This document shows, piece after piece, positions 34,181 through 45,773 of a stretch of DNA of 64,000 nucleotides. A program made the translations under genes and the position numbers. How positions within the stretch are numbered: position 1 is the first letter of the stretch; each line of letters opens with the position of its first letter. The notes beneath the pieces were generated by a model. That model made no database searches. It was not told the DNA's origin and was given only the letters and a program-made list of their open reading frames with translations. Location: positions 53,081,466-53,145,465 of the forward strand of contig OZ020611.1 in the NCBI GenBank assembly GCA_963971575.1, read 5' to 3'. This DNA is from Liopterus haemorrhoidalis. Its lineage: Eukaryota; Arthropoda; Insecta; Coleoptera; Dytiscidae.

Positions 34181-34450
34181 CTACAGACGGTCCATAATAA
34201 GGACGCCTGATATTAGCCTAGGAAGCTTAAATTTACCCAACTTTTCGTCGATTCCGAAGTTACCTTGAAAAACAATTAAGCTATTTCGTTTTGAGTCGTA
34301 AACTTCCCAATTTGCGTCATTCGGATATTCAGAAATTTCGTACAAATTCGCATAATTCTGCAATATTTGTTCGGGGTATTTGCCTTTTTTAGAAGCTTGC
34401 TGTTCATCATTCATATATTGCACACATTTCCGAAATTTTGTGCTCTATAG
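34181..34450 (-). CDS. Candidate terminal exon or gene fragment, unrecognised
   Basis: Minus-strand reading from about 34,450, after a TATAG that could be an acceptor, gives STKFRKCVQYMNDEQQASKK, then GKYPEQILQNYANLYEISEY and PNDANWEVYDSKRNSLIVFQ, ending GVLIMDRL and a stop at 34,183. The composition is that of a soluble folded protein, not of low-complexity sequence, and the frame is uninterrupted for 85-90 codons. There is no ATG-context preference for the internal Met. No family was recognised, and no companion exon was found upstream. It could equally be a piece of an unfamiliar transposon. Confidence 0.35.
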
Positions 34451-35445
34451 TATACAATGAATTAAAAAGTAATACAACCATGTTTTGATATTTTATCGCT
34501 TAAAAACCTTTATGGCCTAGAATAAATGTTTTGAACAAAATGTATCATTCATTTTACTAAGTTAAAATATCATAAAAATAACATTAATGAATTTATTAGT
34601 ATTACAAAAAAAAAAAAAAACGTTGGTTCAACCAGATAACCACTAGGACACAAGAAAAACACTTTTACTTTTTGTGGTATTTAATAAAACATTTGTTTTT
34701 TGTCTTTTAGATAGTCTTACTTTACACACTGTGTATCTCCACTTTGGCCGAGGTATCTAACTTCACTTTTATGAGATTACATATTTCATATAAGATTCCT
34801 GGTCAGAAGGAATATCTCCAAACAACGTCTAAAACTCACACACCTTCATATTTTCTAACTCGATAAAGCTCCATTTACTTTTTCATGAAACTAGCGCAAC
34901 TTCATAAATCCCTGTGGTTATGTCGCGAAACCACGTTACGTTAAGTACGAAAAATTAGACATTATAAAAATAAATCCATAAACAATTTAGCACATATTAT
35001 CATCTGATTATAAATCATTTATAAATTTATTTATCAGCCACTGCAATCCGCTAATTGTGTAAATTTTAAAGGTTTATTGCAATTTTTAACTGTTTTATAT
35101 GTCAACTTACTCTATGAAATTTTAACATTCCGACATATTTCAGCGATGGTATAAGACATAGCGTAGCGTTTGTGGTTTTATGACGTCGAGACTGGATATC
35201 ATTTAATATATTTTTTGGAAAGTGGTTTCTTGTTGAAACCACTAGGAACAAAACGGTTAAAAAAATATTGAAAAATAATGAAAAAAATTATGAACCAAAT
35301 ATTTTTCATTAAAATTTTTAATTACAGCCCAAAATAATGAGATAACGTGTATCTTCCAGTACTATGAAGAGATTTACAGAAGAGATTTACGTATACGTAT
35401 GCTGATTCGCTTACTAGTAGGAATGATGCAAATTAATTGTATGAT
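34451..35445. other. No recognisable gene
   Basis: AT-rich; an A-run at 34,607-34,620. Nothing else supported. Confidence 0.4.
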
Positions 35446-35700
35446 AAAAATTTCTGGAACCGGTTAACCCACACCATTACCCGGTTATTACCCGCTATCC
35501 GTTAATTACTCACTATCCGTTTATTACCTGATACCCGTTAATTAAAGATGGAAAAGGGCCAAAGGGAGACCTGCATTATAAGTTCTAGAATAGCGTCAAT
35601 TCACACTATTTGACATTTTTCATCCTATATTTTTATTCTTAAAATCTATTGTTAAAGTAAGTACTCTATGGTACATTATTAATCTTATTACTGCCAGAAT
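35446..35700 (+). repeat. Dispersed repeat copy 1 (TACCCGTTAATTA motifs)
   Basis: Begins AAAATTTCTGGAA and contains repeated ATTACCCG, TATCCGTTAATTAC and TACCCGTTAATTA units, then ATAGCGTCA(A/G)TTCACACTAT. It matches the copy at 36,657-36,925 throughout. The motif array resembles hAT subterminal repeats. Confidence 0.8.
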
Positions 35701-35766
35701 CGCTTTACATCGTGCAAAATCGGTTGTCAGTTTATTTTCTTTAGTTTTGGAGAGAGTGAACTGCAA

Positions 35767-35828
35767 CTAAGGCCTACTTGCAGTTCACTAAATATAGGCC
35801 CACTTGCAGTTCACTAAATATAGGCCTC
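35767..35828 (+). repeat. Tandem 27-bp repeat, two units
   Basis: GGCCTACTTGCAGTTCACTA AATATA is repeated once with one change, followed by a third start (GGCCTCACTAG). Confidence 0.85.
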
Positions 35829-36656
35829 ACTAGCCCAGTGAGGAATACATTAAGGGTAAATGATGTTCAGTGTCCAGTGATTAGCAATTTTAAATAAGGC
35901 CTAACTAAGGCATATTAATGAAAATATGGTAGTGATTAGATTTAGGTATATTTTATACCTAAACTATATTAACTCGAAACTATATCACTAGTGCAGGTAC
36001 ATTTATTAATCGCGATTTGTTGTTTACTGTGCCTAAGGAAAAATGTTGCTTTTCTATCCCATAGGAATATAGGAAGTATTTCAATAAAATATGACACGAA
36101 CGCCAAAGAAATTGCCATTCAAAAAAGAAAAAAAAAAAATATACACACACCGCATTTAGTGATTAACACGTTCACTAAAATTTAGGGTAGATCCCTAAGC
36201 CACTATAATCACAAAATATTTAGCACATTCACCACTTAACCAACACTGCTGCAGTCATCTCATCTCAGCTATCCATCACTAACACCATAACAAACTAAAG
36301 TAATTAAGCTACCGTCACATGTGAGCAGTAGCTAGCGCTGTGCGGTATGATAATCATAGGCGCTAAACGTTGGCACAGCTGATGTCAGGACTGGCAAAGC
36401 CAACTAAACTCACGGCGGACGCGACCGCCACTCAACGACACTGACGCTGACTAATAGTTAACGCAGCTACACGCATTATGTATTATGTGTTGAGATATTA
36501 TTTAAAACAGGGGTGTCGAAAAGTAAACATTGCAGCAAAAAAACGCTAGTCAAATAAAAAATTTCGCATACCAATGAGATAATTTAAAAGGTCAATGTGA
36601 AGATCTTGCAAAAATTATGTTGCCAGGAGATCTAGCGAGTAAAAATGACAAGAATT
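35829..36656. other. Sequence between the direct repeats; GC-richer at 36,300-36,480
   Basis: A 64-codon plus frame (35,991-36,185) ends in a lysine run encoded by an A-tract and is not convincing. The GC-richer patch has several CpGs but no assignable promoter. Confidence 0.3.
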
Positions 36657-36925
36657 AAAAATTTCTGGAATTAGGTACCCGATACCATTACCCGGTTATT
36701 ATCAACTACCCGTTAATTACCCACTATCCGTAATTACCTGCTACCCGTTAGTTAAATATGGAAGATGGCCAAAAGAAAACCTACATCTCTACGGCTTTGC
36801 AATATAAGTTCTGTAATAGCGTCAGTTCACACTATTTGGCATTTTGCATGTAATTTTTTTATTCTTAAAATCAATTGTTAAATTAAGTACTTTATGATAC
36901 ATTATTAGGATTATTATTGTAGAAC
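36657..36925 (+). repeat. Dispersed repeat copy 2
   Basis: Same order as 35,446-35,700, same orientation, offset about 1,210 bp. Confidence 0.8.
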
Positions 36926-37044
36926 TGGACATAAAAACCCAGAACTATTAAACCGAGTGTTACAAATTGGTAGTACAAACTTTGAAGGGGTAAGGGAGAC
37001 GTTAAACATAGGCGTTTAAATTATTCACCATCTACATTAAACCA

Positions 37045-37430
37045 ATTCTTGGGTACAGTATTGCTCTGTGGTGTCCGTGGCTAGTTAAAGAAATTAATTT
37101 ATTGGAGCGCGTACAACGAAATGCACTAAGATGTCTTCTCAAATCAAGAATTTGGCCTATGATGAACGTCTTCAAATTTTAAATTTTACACTTCTTTCCG
37201 AGCGTCGACTTTGATGTGATTTAATACTGGCGTTTCGTGTCTTAACTGATAAATATAACTGTGATTTGTCTAATCTATTTGTGTTATGTGAGAATACGGG
37301 TTTACGCGGTCACATTCTTTAACTTAAACACGAAAAAAATCGCAAGAAAGTGCGGGATTTTTTTTTTTTTTTGACTAATCGTGTTTTTGATCTTTGGAAT
37401 AGTCTGCCTAACTCTATTGTTAGTTAATAG
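37045..37430 (+). pseudogene. LINE C-terminal relic
   Basis: Plus-strand frames give YSIALWCPWLVKEINLLERV QRNALRCLL, then LAYDERLQILNFTLLSERRL, then LAFRVLTDKYNCDLSNLF and TNRVFDLWNSLPNSIV. These are successive blocks of the post-thumb region of CR1/L2-like reverse transcriptases (LE-VQR, Y--RL--L-L--L--RR, WN-LP). At least two frame changes and stops separate them. The 3' UTR runs to an AAATAATAATAATAATAAT tail at about 37,765-37,790. Confidence 0.8.
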
Positions 37431-37984
37431 TGTGAACGTTTATAAGAAAAATTTAGATAATTATCTTCATAGTATATAGTACATACTTTAACGATATTAG
37501 TTATTATTTGGGGTATTTTGGGGTATATTATTTTGTATTTCATTATTGTTACAATATTTTGTATTATTATTTTGTTTTCTATCTCCTTATAATAGTATAT
37601 AGTTTAAGTTTAATTTAATATTAGTTATTATCAAGGTATTTATATTTTATTATTTTTTACATTATTTTGTTACATTTTATGTCCACTCTTGTTTGTACCA
37701 CCCATGTATGAATGTATGTACTTGTATCGAAGCTATACAAGCCTTTGGCTTCTGCTTCTTGTACTAAATAAATAATAATAATAATAATTAAATAAGGCCG
37801 ACTTAATACCAAACATCTATATTACAAAATTTGACGATTCGAAGAAATTTTACTCGGAATAAGGGGGCTGATGAATGGAATTGATTTTTTTGTTAAATGT
37901 GTAAAGTTTTGATACTGTCATATGGTATTCTGAGTATTATAATATTATACATAAAAGTCTTTACGATGCACCCTATATGATATC

Positions 37985-38062
37985 AGAACGGGGGTTCGCG
38001 ATATCAAATATTATGTTGGTGGGGGTTCGTGAGTCAAAAAGGTTGGGAATCACTGAACTAGA
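37985..38062 (-). repeat. hAT-type terminal sequence
   Basis: On the minus strand CAGTGATTCCCAACCTTTTT then GACTCACGAACCCCCACC matches hAT-style ends (CAGTGGTTCCCAA-like). A similar CAGTGGTTCTTAACCGGGGG occurs in plus orientation at 38,174. The two do not form an obvious element. Confidence 0.5.
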
Positions 38063-38224
38063 TCTGTTCAAAACCAACGATAAGTAATGTAATGCTCGTC
38101 TGTTAGTTAAAAGTTTTGGCGCAATTCAACATTAGCTATTTGCGCCTAACGCTAGATGGGCTGCATCTAAATCAGTGGTTCTTAACCGGGGGTACCGAAA
38201 ATAAAAGAAGAAAAAAATTGTAAG

Positions 38225-38470
38225 TTCAATTCTCTCAGGAAGAGTATGAGCTTGTTCATAAGAACTCTGTCGTCACTTAATAAAAACTGACAGGTCATAG
38301 CACAGCCCTAACCTCTCCCTGACATCCTCACACTGTACGCACTGAGTTAAAATGTGTAACATAGACAAATCTGTGTTACACGTCTCACATATAAGACTCT
38401 TCACCTCGAAAGAGTTCATTAGACCACCAACAGGTGGTGTTATGTTCGTCTAAATATTTAAACATCAGAA
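38225..38470 (-). pseudogene. RNase-H-type LINE C-terminus with zinc-knuckle relic
   Basis: The minus strand reads FEVKSLICETCNTDLSMLHI LTQCVQCEDVRERLGLCYDL. This has the CX2C-X8-H-X4-C spacing seen after the RNase H domain in I/Jockey/R1-group LINEs (C--C----T--HIL--C-----R). The rest of the element is absent and stops occur on both sides. It lies immediately downstream (plus strand) of the hAT-type ends. Confidence 0.55.
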
Positions 38471-38705
38471 TAAAATTTACTCCACCTTGTGTAGTTTTAA
38501 ACGCAAGCTCGAATTAGTTTTCATGTAAACTAATTCGAATTTATCTATATGACATCCATTTAATAATAATAATAATAATTTATTGGTGTTATGTACATTA
38601 TGAAAAAATGTTTACACAAGTCAAAAATTACATACATGTCAATTTAGATAAAATTACAATAGAAACAAATTACAATGATATTACAATATATTAAAATGAG
38701 GTTAG

Positions 38706-40674
38706 TTAACAATTAAAATATTTTGAAAAGTCGATAGTATAACTTTCACATACATTATATAAACAGTTTTCCGTCAGTATAAATTTCATTCTGAGTTTAA
38801 AGCTCTTTATGTTTAAAACCCTTATCTGCTCAGGTAAATGATTGTAAAGGATTGCGGCTAGATACGTACCATTTTTAGATTTACTTAATCTTAGTTTTGG
38901 TAGCCTTAGATTGCATTTACTCCGGATGTTATAATTGTGAGTATTATAAATTTTTGCAAAGTTAGAGGGATTTTCCTTTACATATATCAAACAGGTATAT
39001 ACAAATAAACTGTAAACAGTCATTATATTCGATTTAGTGAACAATGGGCGGCAATGAGCCCTGTAGGGCGCATTGTTCACTATTCGTATGGCCTGTTTCT
39101 GTATTATAAAGATGCGCTCAAGAAAACTGCTACCACCCCAGAGTAATATGCCATAAGGCACACGTGACTGGAAAGTGGCAAAGTAAAAAATGCGTAACGT
39201 TTCGTATGAGACACACGATTTAAGTTTTCTCAGCGCAAAATTATGTTTCCTTAACGAAGACGCAAGAAAATCAATATGCCGTTCCCAATTTAATTGGCCG
39301 TCGATAATTAAGCCTAGGAACTTGACTGGTTCGCCAAAGGTGATGTCGTTGGCTATGTTCCGGTTTAGCGAGAATATTAAATTATGAGTTTTATTCTCAT
39401 TTAGGGTAAGGAGATTGGCAGAAAACCAAACTTTGGCTTTGCTCATCGACTGCTCGGCTATTTGGTGCAGTTCTTCAGGAGAGGAATGTCTGGATAATAT
39501 AGTGGTGTCATCTGCGAATAGGATGACATCAGAACTGCCAGAGGAAACATATTTTGGTAGATCATTTATGTATAATATAAACAATAAAGGACCAATAATA
39601 GTTCCTTGTCCCACTCCGTATTTGATATTTTTTATTGATGATGAACTACCATTTTTTGTGACGAATTGCAATCTGTTCGTTAAGTAGGATTCACTGAGTG
39701 AATTAGCTACTCCACGAATTACGTACGACTCAAGTTTTTTTAATAGTAACTTGTGAAGTACGCAATCAAACGCTTTTGACAATTCACATAGCGTTATTTG
39801 GGTAACTTCATGATTTTCAAAACCTTGAATGACGAATTTTATAAGTTCGGTTGCTGCTTGGGTGGTGTTCATCTTAGGTCGGAAACCAAACTGTTTATTG
39901 TCTAAGATGTTGTTTGAAAAGATGAAGGAGGTTAGTCTACTTTTGAAAATTATTTCAAAAACTTGGTATTAGAAAAAGTTGGTATTATGGATATCGGTCG
40001 GTAGTTTGACTCTAAATTAACATCCCCATTTTTGAAAATGGGAACTACCCTAGCTAATTTCAATTTTTCGGGGAAAATGCCATTTGAAATATTTTATTGG
40101 TGATATTACTTAAATGTGGTGCAATAATATCTCCTACTGATTTTAAAATTAAGCTATTAATACCATACGCATCCTGTGCATTACTGTTTGAAAGTGAATT
40201 TATTGCATTTTTTACTTCCACGTGGTCCGTGGCGTGTAAGAAGATAGATGAGAGGGACGGGGAGATGAGGACATTATTATCTATATTAACGGTGGGTAGT
40301 TCTTTTACTAGGTTTTCAGATATTTGGGAAAAGTACTTGTTAAAATCTTCGCAATTTATATTGTTGATTTCCGAAGTGTTTTTGTTAACGTTTAATTCCT
40401 GATTTACCATATTCCACATAGCTTTAGATTTATTTTTATTGCAAGAGACATAATTGTTGTTTGCGGCAATTTTGGCAGCTTTGATTTTCTTCTTGTAAAT
40501 TGATCTGGTTTTATTAATTATATCTTTTAGGCTACTTGATTTAAATGATAGATTTAGGTTCTGCAAGAAAATTAATTTGTCTCTAAGTTCCCGTAATTCG
40601 TCAGAAAACCAATTTATCTTAAGAGCATTATTTGATCCTCTACTAGTTTTAAAGCATTGCTTAAAACAGTTCAA
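38706..40674 (-). pseudogene. LINE reverse transcriptase, two frameshifts
   Basis: The upstream frame (40,674-40,060) contains FKTSRGSNNALKINWFSDEL, RSIYKKKIKAAKIAANNNYV and the typical linker ending NSNAQDAYGINSLILK (G-DG-S-LLK-like). Bases 40,060-39,880 give LARVVPIFKNGD and SNYRPISIIPTFS in changed frames. The 388-codon frame from 39,872 has LCELSKAFDCVLHKLLLKKL, GVGQGTIIGPLLFILYIND (Pro of GVPQG replaced by Gly), VILFADDTTILSRH with the intact catalytic FADD, and the C-terminal RIVNNAPYRAHCRPLF block. The coding frame is broken near 40,060 and 39,950, but the long frames suggest fairly recent inactivation. Confidence 0.9.
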
Positions 40675-41497
40675 AAAAAATCATTAAGAAATTGTCAAAT
40701 GCTAAATTTGTATCGGAAAAATAGTCTACTAAATTAAAATTTTCTTTCCCCAATAACTCAACAAATTTTTGAAGACTCTGTGGAGTTATGTAAGTTTTAG
40801 AACAGACTAATTCATTTTTACGGCATTTCTTAGGATGTAAATTAGAAAATTTAGTTGCAAGGTATACCCCGAAATGATCGGAAATAGTAGGATTTTCAAC
40901 TAAAATATTATAATTTGATTTGTCAATGTTAGTTATAATATTATCAATGCTTGTTCCATTTTTAAGGTAGGAATACTGAGTAATTTGTATATGAGTAAAG
41001 GAAAAACCATAACTTTCAATTACATCGTTAAAATACTTGCAATTTATGTCGTCTGATAAGAGATCCACGTTAAAATCGCCACAAATAAATGTATCAATAT
41101 TTTTTGAACTAACAAATTGTAAAATCTCATTGAGTTTTCCAAGAAAAATATCAAAATTTCCTGCAGGAGATCTATATACTGCTATAATCAGAGTATTAAA
41201 ATCCACTAACTTAACTGCAGTAATCTCACAATGAAATTCAACAGACAAATTAGAAATTTTCACTAGGGGTGAGATGGTATATAAAGATTTGACAAAAATT
41301 GACACCCCTCCGTGAGTTAATTTTGTCCTACAATAAGAATTAGCCAGGCTGAAGCCCTGTAAAGTATAATAGTCTACTTCATCCTGGAATAGCCAATGTT
41401 CGTTGATACAAAATACATCAATATTATTATAGTCTGAGATAAAATGGTCTAACTCATATATTTCCGCCTTATAAGATCCGCCTTGGAAAAACGGATA
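40661..41497 (-). pseudogene. LINE apurinic-type endonuclease domain
   Basis: From 41,497 the minus frame is open: IYELDHFISDYNNIDVFCIN EHW (catalytic Glu), LANSYCRTKLTHGGVSIFVK, VYRSPAGNFDIFLGKLNEIL, FICGDFNVDLL (Asp/Asn active-site motif) and SIDNIITNI, then PTISDHFGV (the SDH motif). All major motifs of the APE-like endonuclease that nicks target DNA are present. The frame ends at 40,663 with overlap into the next frame, so a single frameshift separates it from the reverse transcriptase. The 5' part of the domain is missing or lies in another frame. Confidence 0.85.
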
Positions 41498-41570
41498 CGG
41501 ACAAGGATACGGATTGTCATTTTATGCTGATCATCCGCGGATACGGATACAGATATCCGGCACACCACAA
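41498..41570. repeat. GGATACGG motif cluster
   Basis: ACGGATAC and its complement recur around ATGCTGATCATCCGCGGATA, forming short direct and inverted repeats. It resembles a hAT-type terminus. Confidence 0.5.
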
Positions 41571-42308
41571 GTTATATTTTATTAAAACACAAAGAATCTA
41601 TGTTGGAGACTTTTAAGCTATTCCTTTCTATTACAACTTATTTTTATTTCCACATATCCAAATATGTATTTTAAAAAGACGTAGCTGTATTTTATTTACT
41701 CAGAGTTTTATAAAAAGTAGCAAACACGCTGAAGATGTCGGACAAAAATAATCTGAAATAAGTCCATTCGAAACATGCTGTCAAAACTTGAAAAATATTT
41801 CTATCTAAAGAGATCAGGAGATAAGTTCCTAACCGTTTAGGCAAATACACCGCGAATTCGATTTCAAATAAACTCCTCTCATTCAAGTTAAAAAAAAAAC
41901 TCGGATATTAATTCTGTTTTCCTTTCAAATATTTCATTTTAATAAATCGCTTTATCAATGTTGAAACTGCGCAAAAAAGTTCCCTTTTCATACTATATTT
42001 CGTTTTTCACAGATTAATTCATCTTTTCAAATCTGACATTTAAGAATTAATTTTATACAATTCCTACATACGAATTTAAATTCAGGACAATATCTTCTGC
42101 TTTTCTGACTTTTCCGAGGATATACAATAATGATATTTTTATGATAAATGGTTATTTTTTTCGCAAGAAAAACTTCTTATAAAGCTTAATAAAATTTTGA
42201 ATCTTATAACCTGATAAACGAAGGATAAAAGAGATATTTAATGATATTTAACCAGAATTTACGAAATACTGCCTTGTTTAAAAAAATGTGATTTTATTTT
42301 TTTAACAA
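41571..42308. other. No recognisable gene
   Basis: AT-rich spacer up to the RTE-like relic; nothing supported. Confidence 0.4.
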
Positions 42309-43760
42309 ATGTGTGACGGCTATTTAAGTTACTTTCTTGTAGGGAAGTTGGGGAAGCTATTTATGGTACAGAGAGGTGTAAAACAGGGCAAACCGCTTTC
42401 ACCAAAACTGTTTAACTACGCTTTGGAATCAGTATTTCGACATATAGACATTAAAAAATACGGCATAGGAATTAACAAGTCCATTCTAACAAATTTACGA
42501 TTTATTTATTTTTATTTATTTATTTATTTATTTAAGTAATTTGTATTTACAGGTTCAATCCTAAATAATACATAACAAAACATGTTCATACATAATAATT
42601 TCACAAATAAATGAAGAAATAGTAAAATTTAAGTACAATTAATACATCAATAAATTACTTCATCCTGACTAAGGGTATTAAAAATGCTTCTTTTAAATTC
42701 GACTAGTGTGGAGCAAAAAATATCTGCTGGGTTATGAATACTGCAGCAGACGGAATTGTATAGATGGCAGATCTTGTCAAGGGTGACATCACTTCCGTAG
42801 CAGGTTCTGTGCCGGGATACTATGAAGGTGTCATTTGTCCTCGTCGAACGAATAGGTACCCTTATTTTTATTCTTTCTAAAAGTTGCGGTGAAGAAATAA
42901 CTCCATTAACGAGTTTATGGAGCAAGCATAACCCGCCCATATCCCGCCTCATTCGAAGTGACTCCATACCGACTAATTTTCTCCGTTGATCTCGATTTGC
43001 TGATGATATAGCGCTATTTGCAGAAACAGAACAAAATCTCCAACAAATGCTCTCCCAACTATGTACAGCAAGCGCCGTAGCAGGCCTACAAATCAATATG
43101 GAAAAAACTGAAATACTATCTAACCTGCATACAACACCTGTGATAAATATTCAAGACAACATTCTTGAAATAGTGACAGAATATTCATACTTGGGTCAAT
43201 TAATATCATTCAGTGACAGCCAAACAAAGGAAGTTAATACCCGGATTTCAAAAGCCTGAAAAGGATTTTGGTCCCTGAAAAAGATTATCAAAGGTAATAT
43301 ATCAGTAAATTTAAAAACCAAAGTACTGAATATTATGCCTATCCTAACCTACGGTAGCCAAACGTGGTCACTGACAAAAAGACAAGCCAACAAAATAAAA
43401 GTTTGTCAAAGAGCGATGGAAAGAAGTATAGTGGGTGTGAAACTAAAAGATAGAATACGGCACGACACAATAAGGCAAAAAACAAAAGCTAAAGACGTAC
43501 TTATAACCACAAATATGCAAAAATGGAAGTGGGCTGGTCATGGGGCAAGAATGAGGGATGACAGATGGACACTAAAAACCACAAATTAGTTTCCATCTGA
43601 TGGAAAAAAAGAAAGGAAGACCCAGAAAAAGACGGGTGGATAGTGTAGTAGCGGAAGCAGGAAATTTCTGGCAAAAGAAAGCAACGTATAAGTAGAATGG
43701 AAAAAAGCAGGGGAGGCCTATGCTCAAAAATGGGCTTGAAAAAATTACCTGAAAAAAGAA
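42309..43760 (+). pseudogene. RTE-like LINE reverse transcriptase relic, split by another LINE
   Basis: The plus frame starts CDGYLSYFLVGKLGKLFMVQ RGVKQGKPLSPKLFNYALES and ends at NLRF (42,503). It resumes at 42,993 as RFADDIALFAETEQNLQQML, the FADD box, then AVAGLQINMEKTEILSN, YSYLGQLISF, ISKA-stop, ILTYGSQTWSLTKRQANKIK and QRAMERSIVGVKLKDRIRHD. It goes on with WKWAGHGARMRDDRWT and a GKKRKGRPRKRRVD tail to about 43,760. The RGVKQGDPLSP-type motif and the QRAMER/W-WAGH-AR tail are typical of RTE-group elements. There is no endonuclease, so it is 5'-truncated. A stop at 43,257 and the insertion make it inactive. Confidence 0.9.
42504..42992 (-). mobile_element. LINE 3' fragment inserted in the RTE-like element
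   Basis: CGATTT at 42,498-42,503 recurs at 42,993-42,998, a 6-bp target duplication. On the minus strand the frame from about 42,990 reads RRKLVGMESLRMRRDMGGLC, KIRVPIRSTRTNDTF and SIHNPADIFCSTLVEFKRSI, the C-terminus of a CR1/L2-like LINE. On the plus strand it starts with the (TTTA)n tail. It is related to the insert at 20,992-21,376. Confidence 0.85.
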
Positions 43761-44389
43761 ATAAATAAATCTAAAATAAAATAAATTAAAATGTATTAAT
43801 TATATATGTTATAACCCAACTAAAATTATATTGTGAATAGGTAATTTAATAAAGGCTAATATTATAATTATTATTATTACCTTGTAGGCAAGATATAATA
43901 TTAGGTAGAGGCAGTGATTGTATTAGCCAGGTTTACACGAGCTGACTTTTTGTCGGATTTGATCGAGTCCGGAATAAAATTCACTCTCGTGTGGAAAGCG
44001 GTGATTCAGTTCATTCATACTATATACCGTCTACTCCAAGTAAATTCAGTCTAGACAAGACCAAACATGCACCCGAGAGGGACGAGTTCACAGCCTGGAC
44101 CCCCCCAGCCCCTCCCAACAATAAAAAACAGGTTTTTAAGGGACGCCTTCAGAAAAAAATTACTTTCGACCTCCTTAGACTTTTGGGATCTATGATCCCC
44201 CTAGAAAAATTCTGTGAGCCCATCTGAATCGAAGTAGGAAGAATGTTTATAGAAATTCGTATATAAATGACACAAAAATATATGTGATCAAAATCTACAC
44301 TATATTAATAAAACTAGACGCTATAGGTACCTGCTTTTTTTAAATACTTTTTCTACCTGATAATAATAATAATTATATATTATATTATT
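43761..44389. other. No recognisable gene
   Basis: A 78-codon plus frame (43,991-44,227) contains TPPAPPNNKKQVFKGRLQKK and a TFDLLRLLGSM tail but no family I recognise. The flanks are AT-rich. Confidence 0.3.
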
Positions 44390-44397
44390 TTAGATAT

Positions 44398-44520
44398 TTG
44401 GTTTCTACATGTTTCAGATGATTATAAGACAACACCCACAAATTAAATTATTTTTGTCTGTCTGCTTGTCTGTCCGAGATTTACGCAAAACCGGCTGGAC
44501 ATATTTTTACGTAATTTAGT
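44398..44520 (+). repeat. Dispersed repeat, second copy of the 25,324 family
   Basis: GGTTTCTACATGTTTCAGAT, a TCTGTCTGCTTGTCTGTC run and TTTACGCAAAACCGGCTGGA match 25,324-25,440 in order and spacing. Confidence 0.7.
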
Positions 44521-44528
44521 ATATTTCA

Positions 44529-45540
44529 ATGTTATGTTTATTAAAAAACTTAAAAGTACTTTCTATTCCACAAGGCTCCACCCTCAGCGTAACATTATTT
44601 CTACTTGCAATTAATAAAATCTCCGAAAATTTTAAATACCCTATAAATATTTCACAATTTGCTGACGACTTAGCAATTTACATTCGAGGGAAAAATCCAG
44701 CTGCGTCAAGAAAACTACTCCAAAACGCAATAAAAAAAAACTAGAAAAATGGTCAAAGAACGCAGGGTTCAAATTCTCTGAAAATAAAACTGAAACGATT
44801 CATTTTAAGAAAATAATAACGATACACCAAAATCCAATATTACACATAAACAACAAAATAATAAAATATGTTCACACAAAAAAATTTCTAGGTGTTAATT
44901 TTGATGACAAACTTAAGTGGCATGCCCATATTGACGAAATAACAAATGATTGCAGCAAAAGATCATAAAATAGCAATTTGCTCAGACTCGCTAGCCGTAT
45001 TAAATAACATTCAGAGCGTGCAAAGTAAAAAACCAACCATAATAAAAATACAAGAGATCCACAAACTCTCAAACATATACCAAAATAAAATATACCTGAT
45101 ATGAATTTCAGGTCAATCAGGCATTGACGGCAACGAACAAGCCGACAGCGCAGCAAAACAAGATACAAGCCCAGTACAAAATATCCCCATACCAGCAACA
45201 TACTTTAAGAATGCTCTCAAAGACATCACAATACAACACAAAAAAAGTGCATGGCTCAAGATCGACCCAAATACGAACAAATTACGTAACATCAAGAAAG
45301 ACACTCAAGACTCACCCACAGCTACCTATTCAACAGAGAACCCCCCCCTCGGTGTGAAAATTGCGACCTGCTATTGACCATAGAACATATTATATTCAAA
45401 TGTGAATCATATAACACTTCAAGAATAAAATTCAACATCCCTAATAACATCACAACAGCCCTACAAAACAACCTAAACAGTACCACTAACATTATAGATT
45501 ACTTAAGCGATATAAAGTTACTAACACAATTTTAGATCTA
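44529..45540 (+). pseudogene. RNase-H LINE, reverse transcriptase to C-terminus
   Basis: The plus strand reads VLSIPQGSTLSVTLFLLAIN and ISQFADDLAIYIRGKN (catalytic FADD). In a shifted frame come LEKWSKNAGFKFSENKTETI and KKFLGVNFDDKLKWHAHIDE. It then gives KIAICSDSLAVLNNIQS (RNase H DS motif), ISGQSGIDGNEQADSAAK (GH-GI-GNE-AD motif with His replaced by Gln), and CDLLLTIEHIIFKCESYN (zinc-knuckle-like). It ends before an AT-rich 3' UTR. The domain order is that of I/Jockey/R1-group LINEs with RNase H. At least four frame changes and several stops make it inactive. Confidence 0.85.
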
Positions 45541-45773
45541 AATATTATTATATACAAATGTCTATAGGTATATATATTTAATTATTGTAAATAAAGACTA
45601 TTTATTGCAAAATTATAAATGGCCAAAAATGTACCATATAGTATAATTATAAGAGTTTAATGTTACAATTATAATATATGCATACTAGACGCTCAAAGCC
45701 TAGCAGTTGAAACGTCTCTAAATAAAAATTAATAAAAAAAAGTACTTTTTTCCCCGTAATATGATATGTTACG

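Larger units (their letters stand above)
38561..41497 (-). mobile_element. LINE, Jockey/CR1 group, nearly complete ORF2 region, 3' (AAT)n tail
   Basis: The minus strand holds an endonuclease frame (41,497-40,661), a linker and reverse-transcriptase N-terminus (40,674-40,060) and the reverse transcriptase palm to C-terminus (39,872-38,706), then a 3' UTR ending in (ATT)n at 38,561-38,580. A shortened 3' end of the same family is nested at 1203-1774. The 5' end abuts a GGATACGG repeat cluster at 41,500. Confidence 0.9.

Noticed and set aside
35446..36925. LTR retrotransposon
   Set aside because: The direct repeats lack TG...CA ends, primer-binding site and any gag/pol signal between them.
40097..40402. 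101-codon plus frame
   Set aside because: Antisense shadow of the minus-strand LINE reverse transcriptase.
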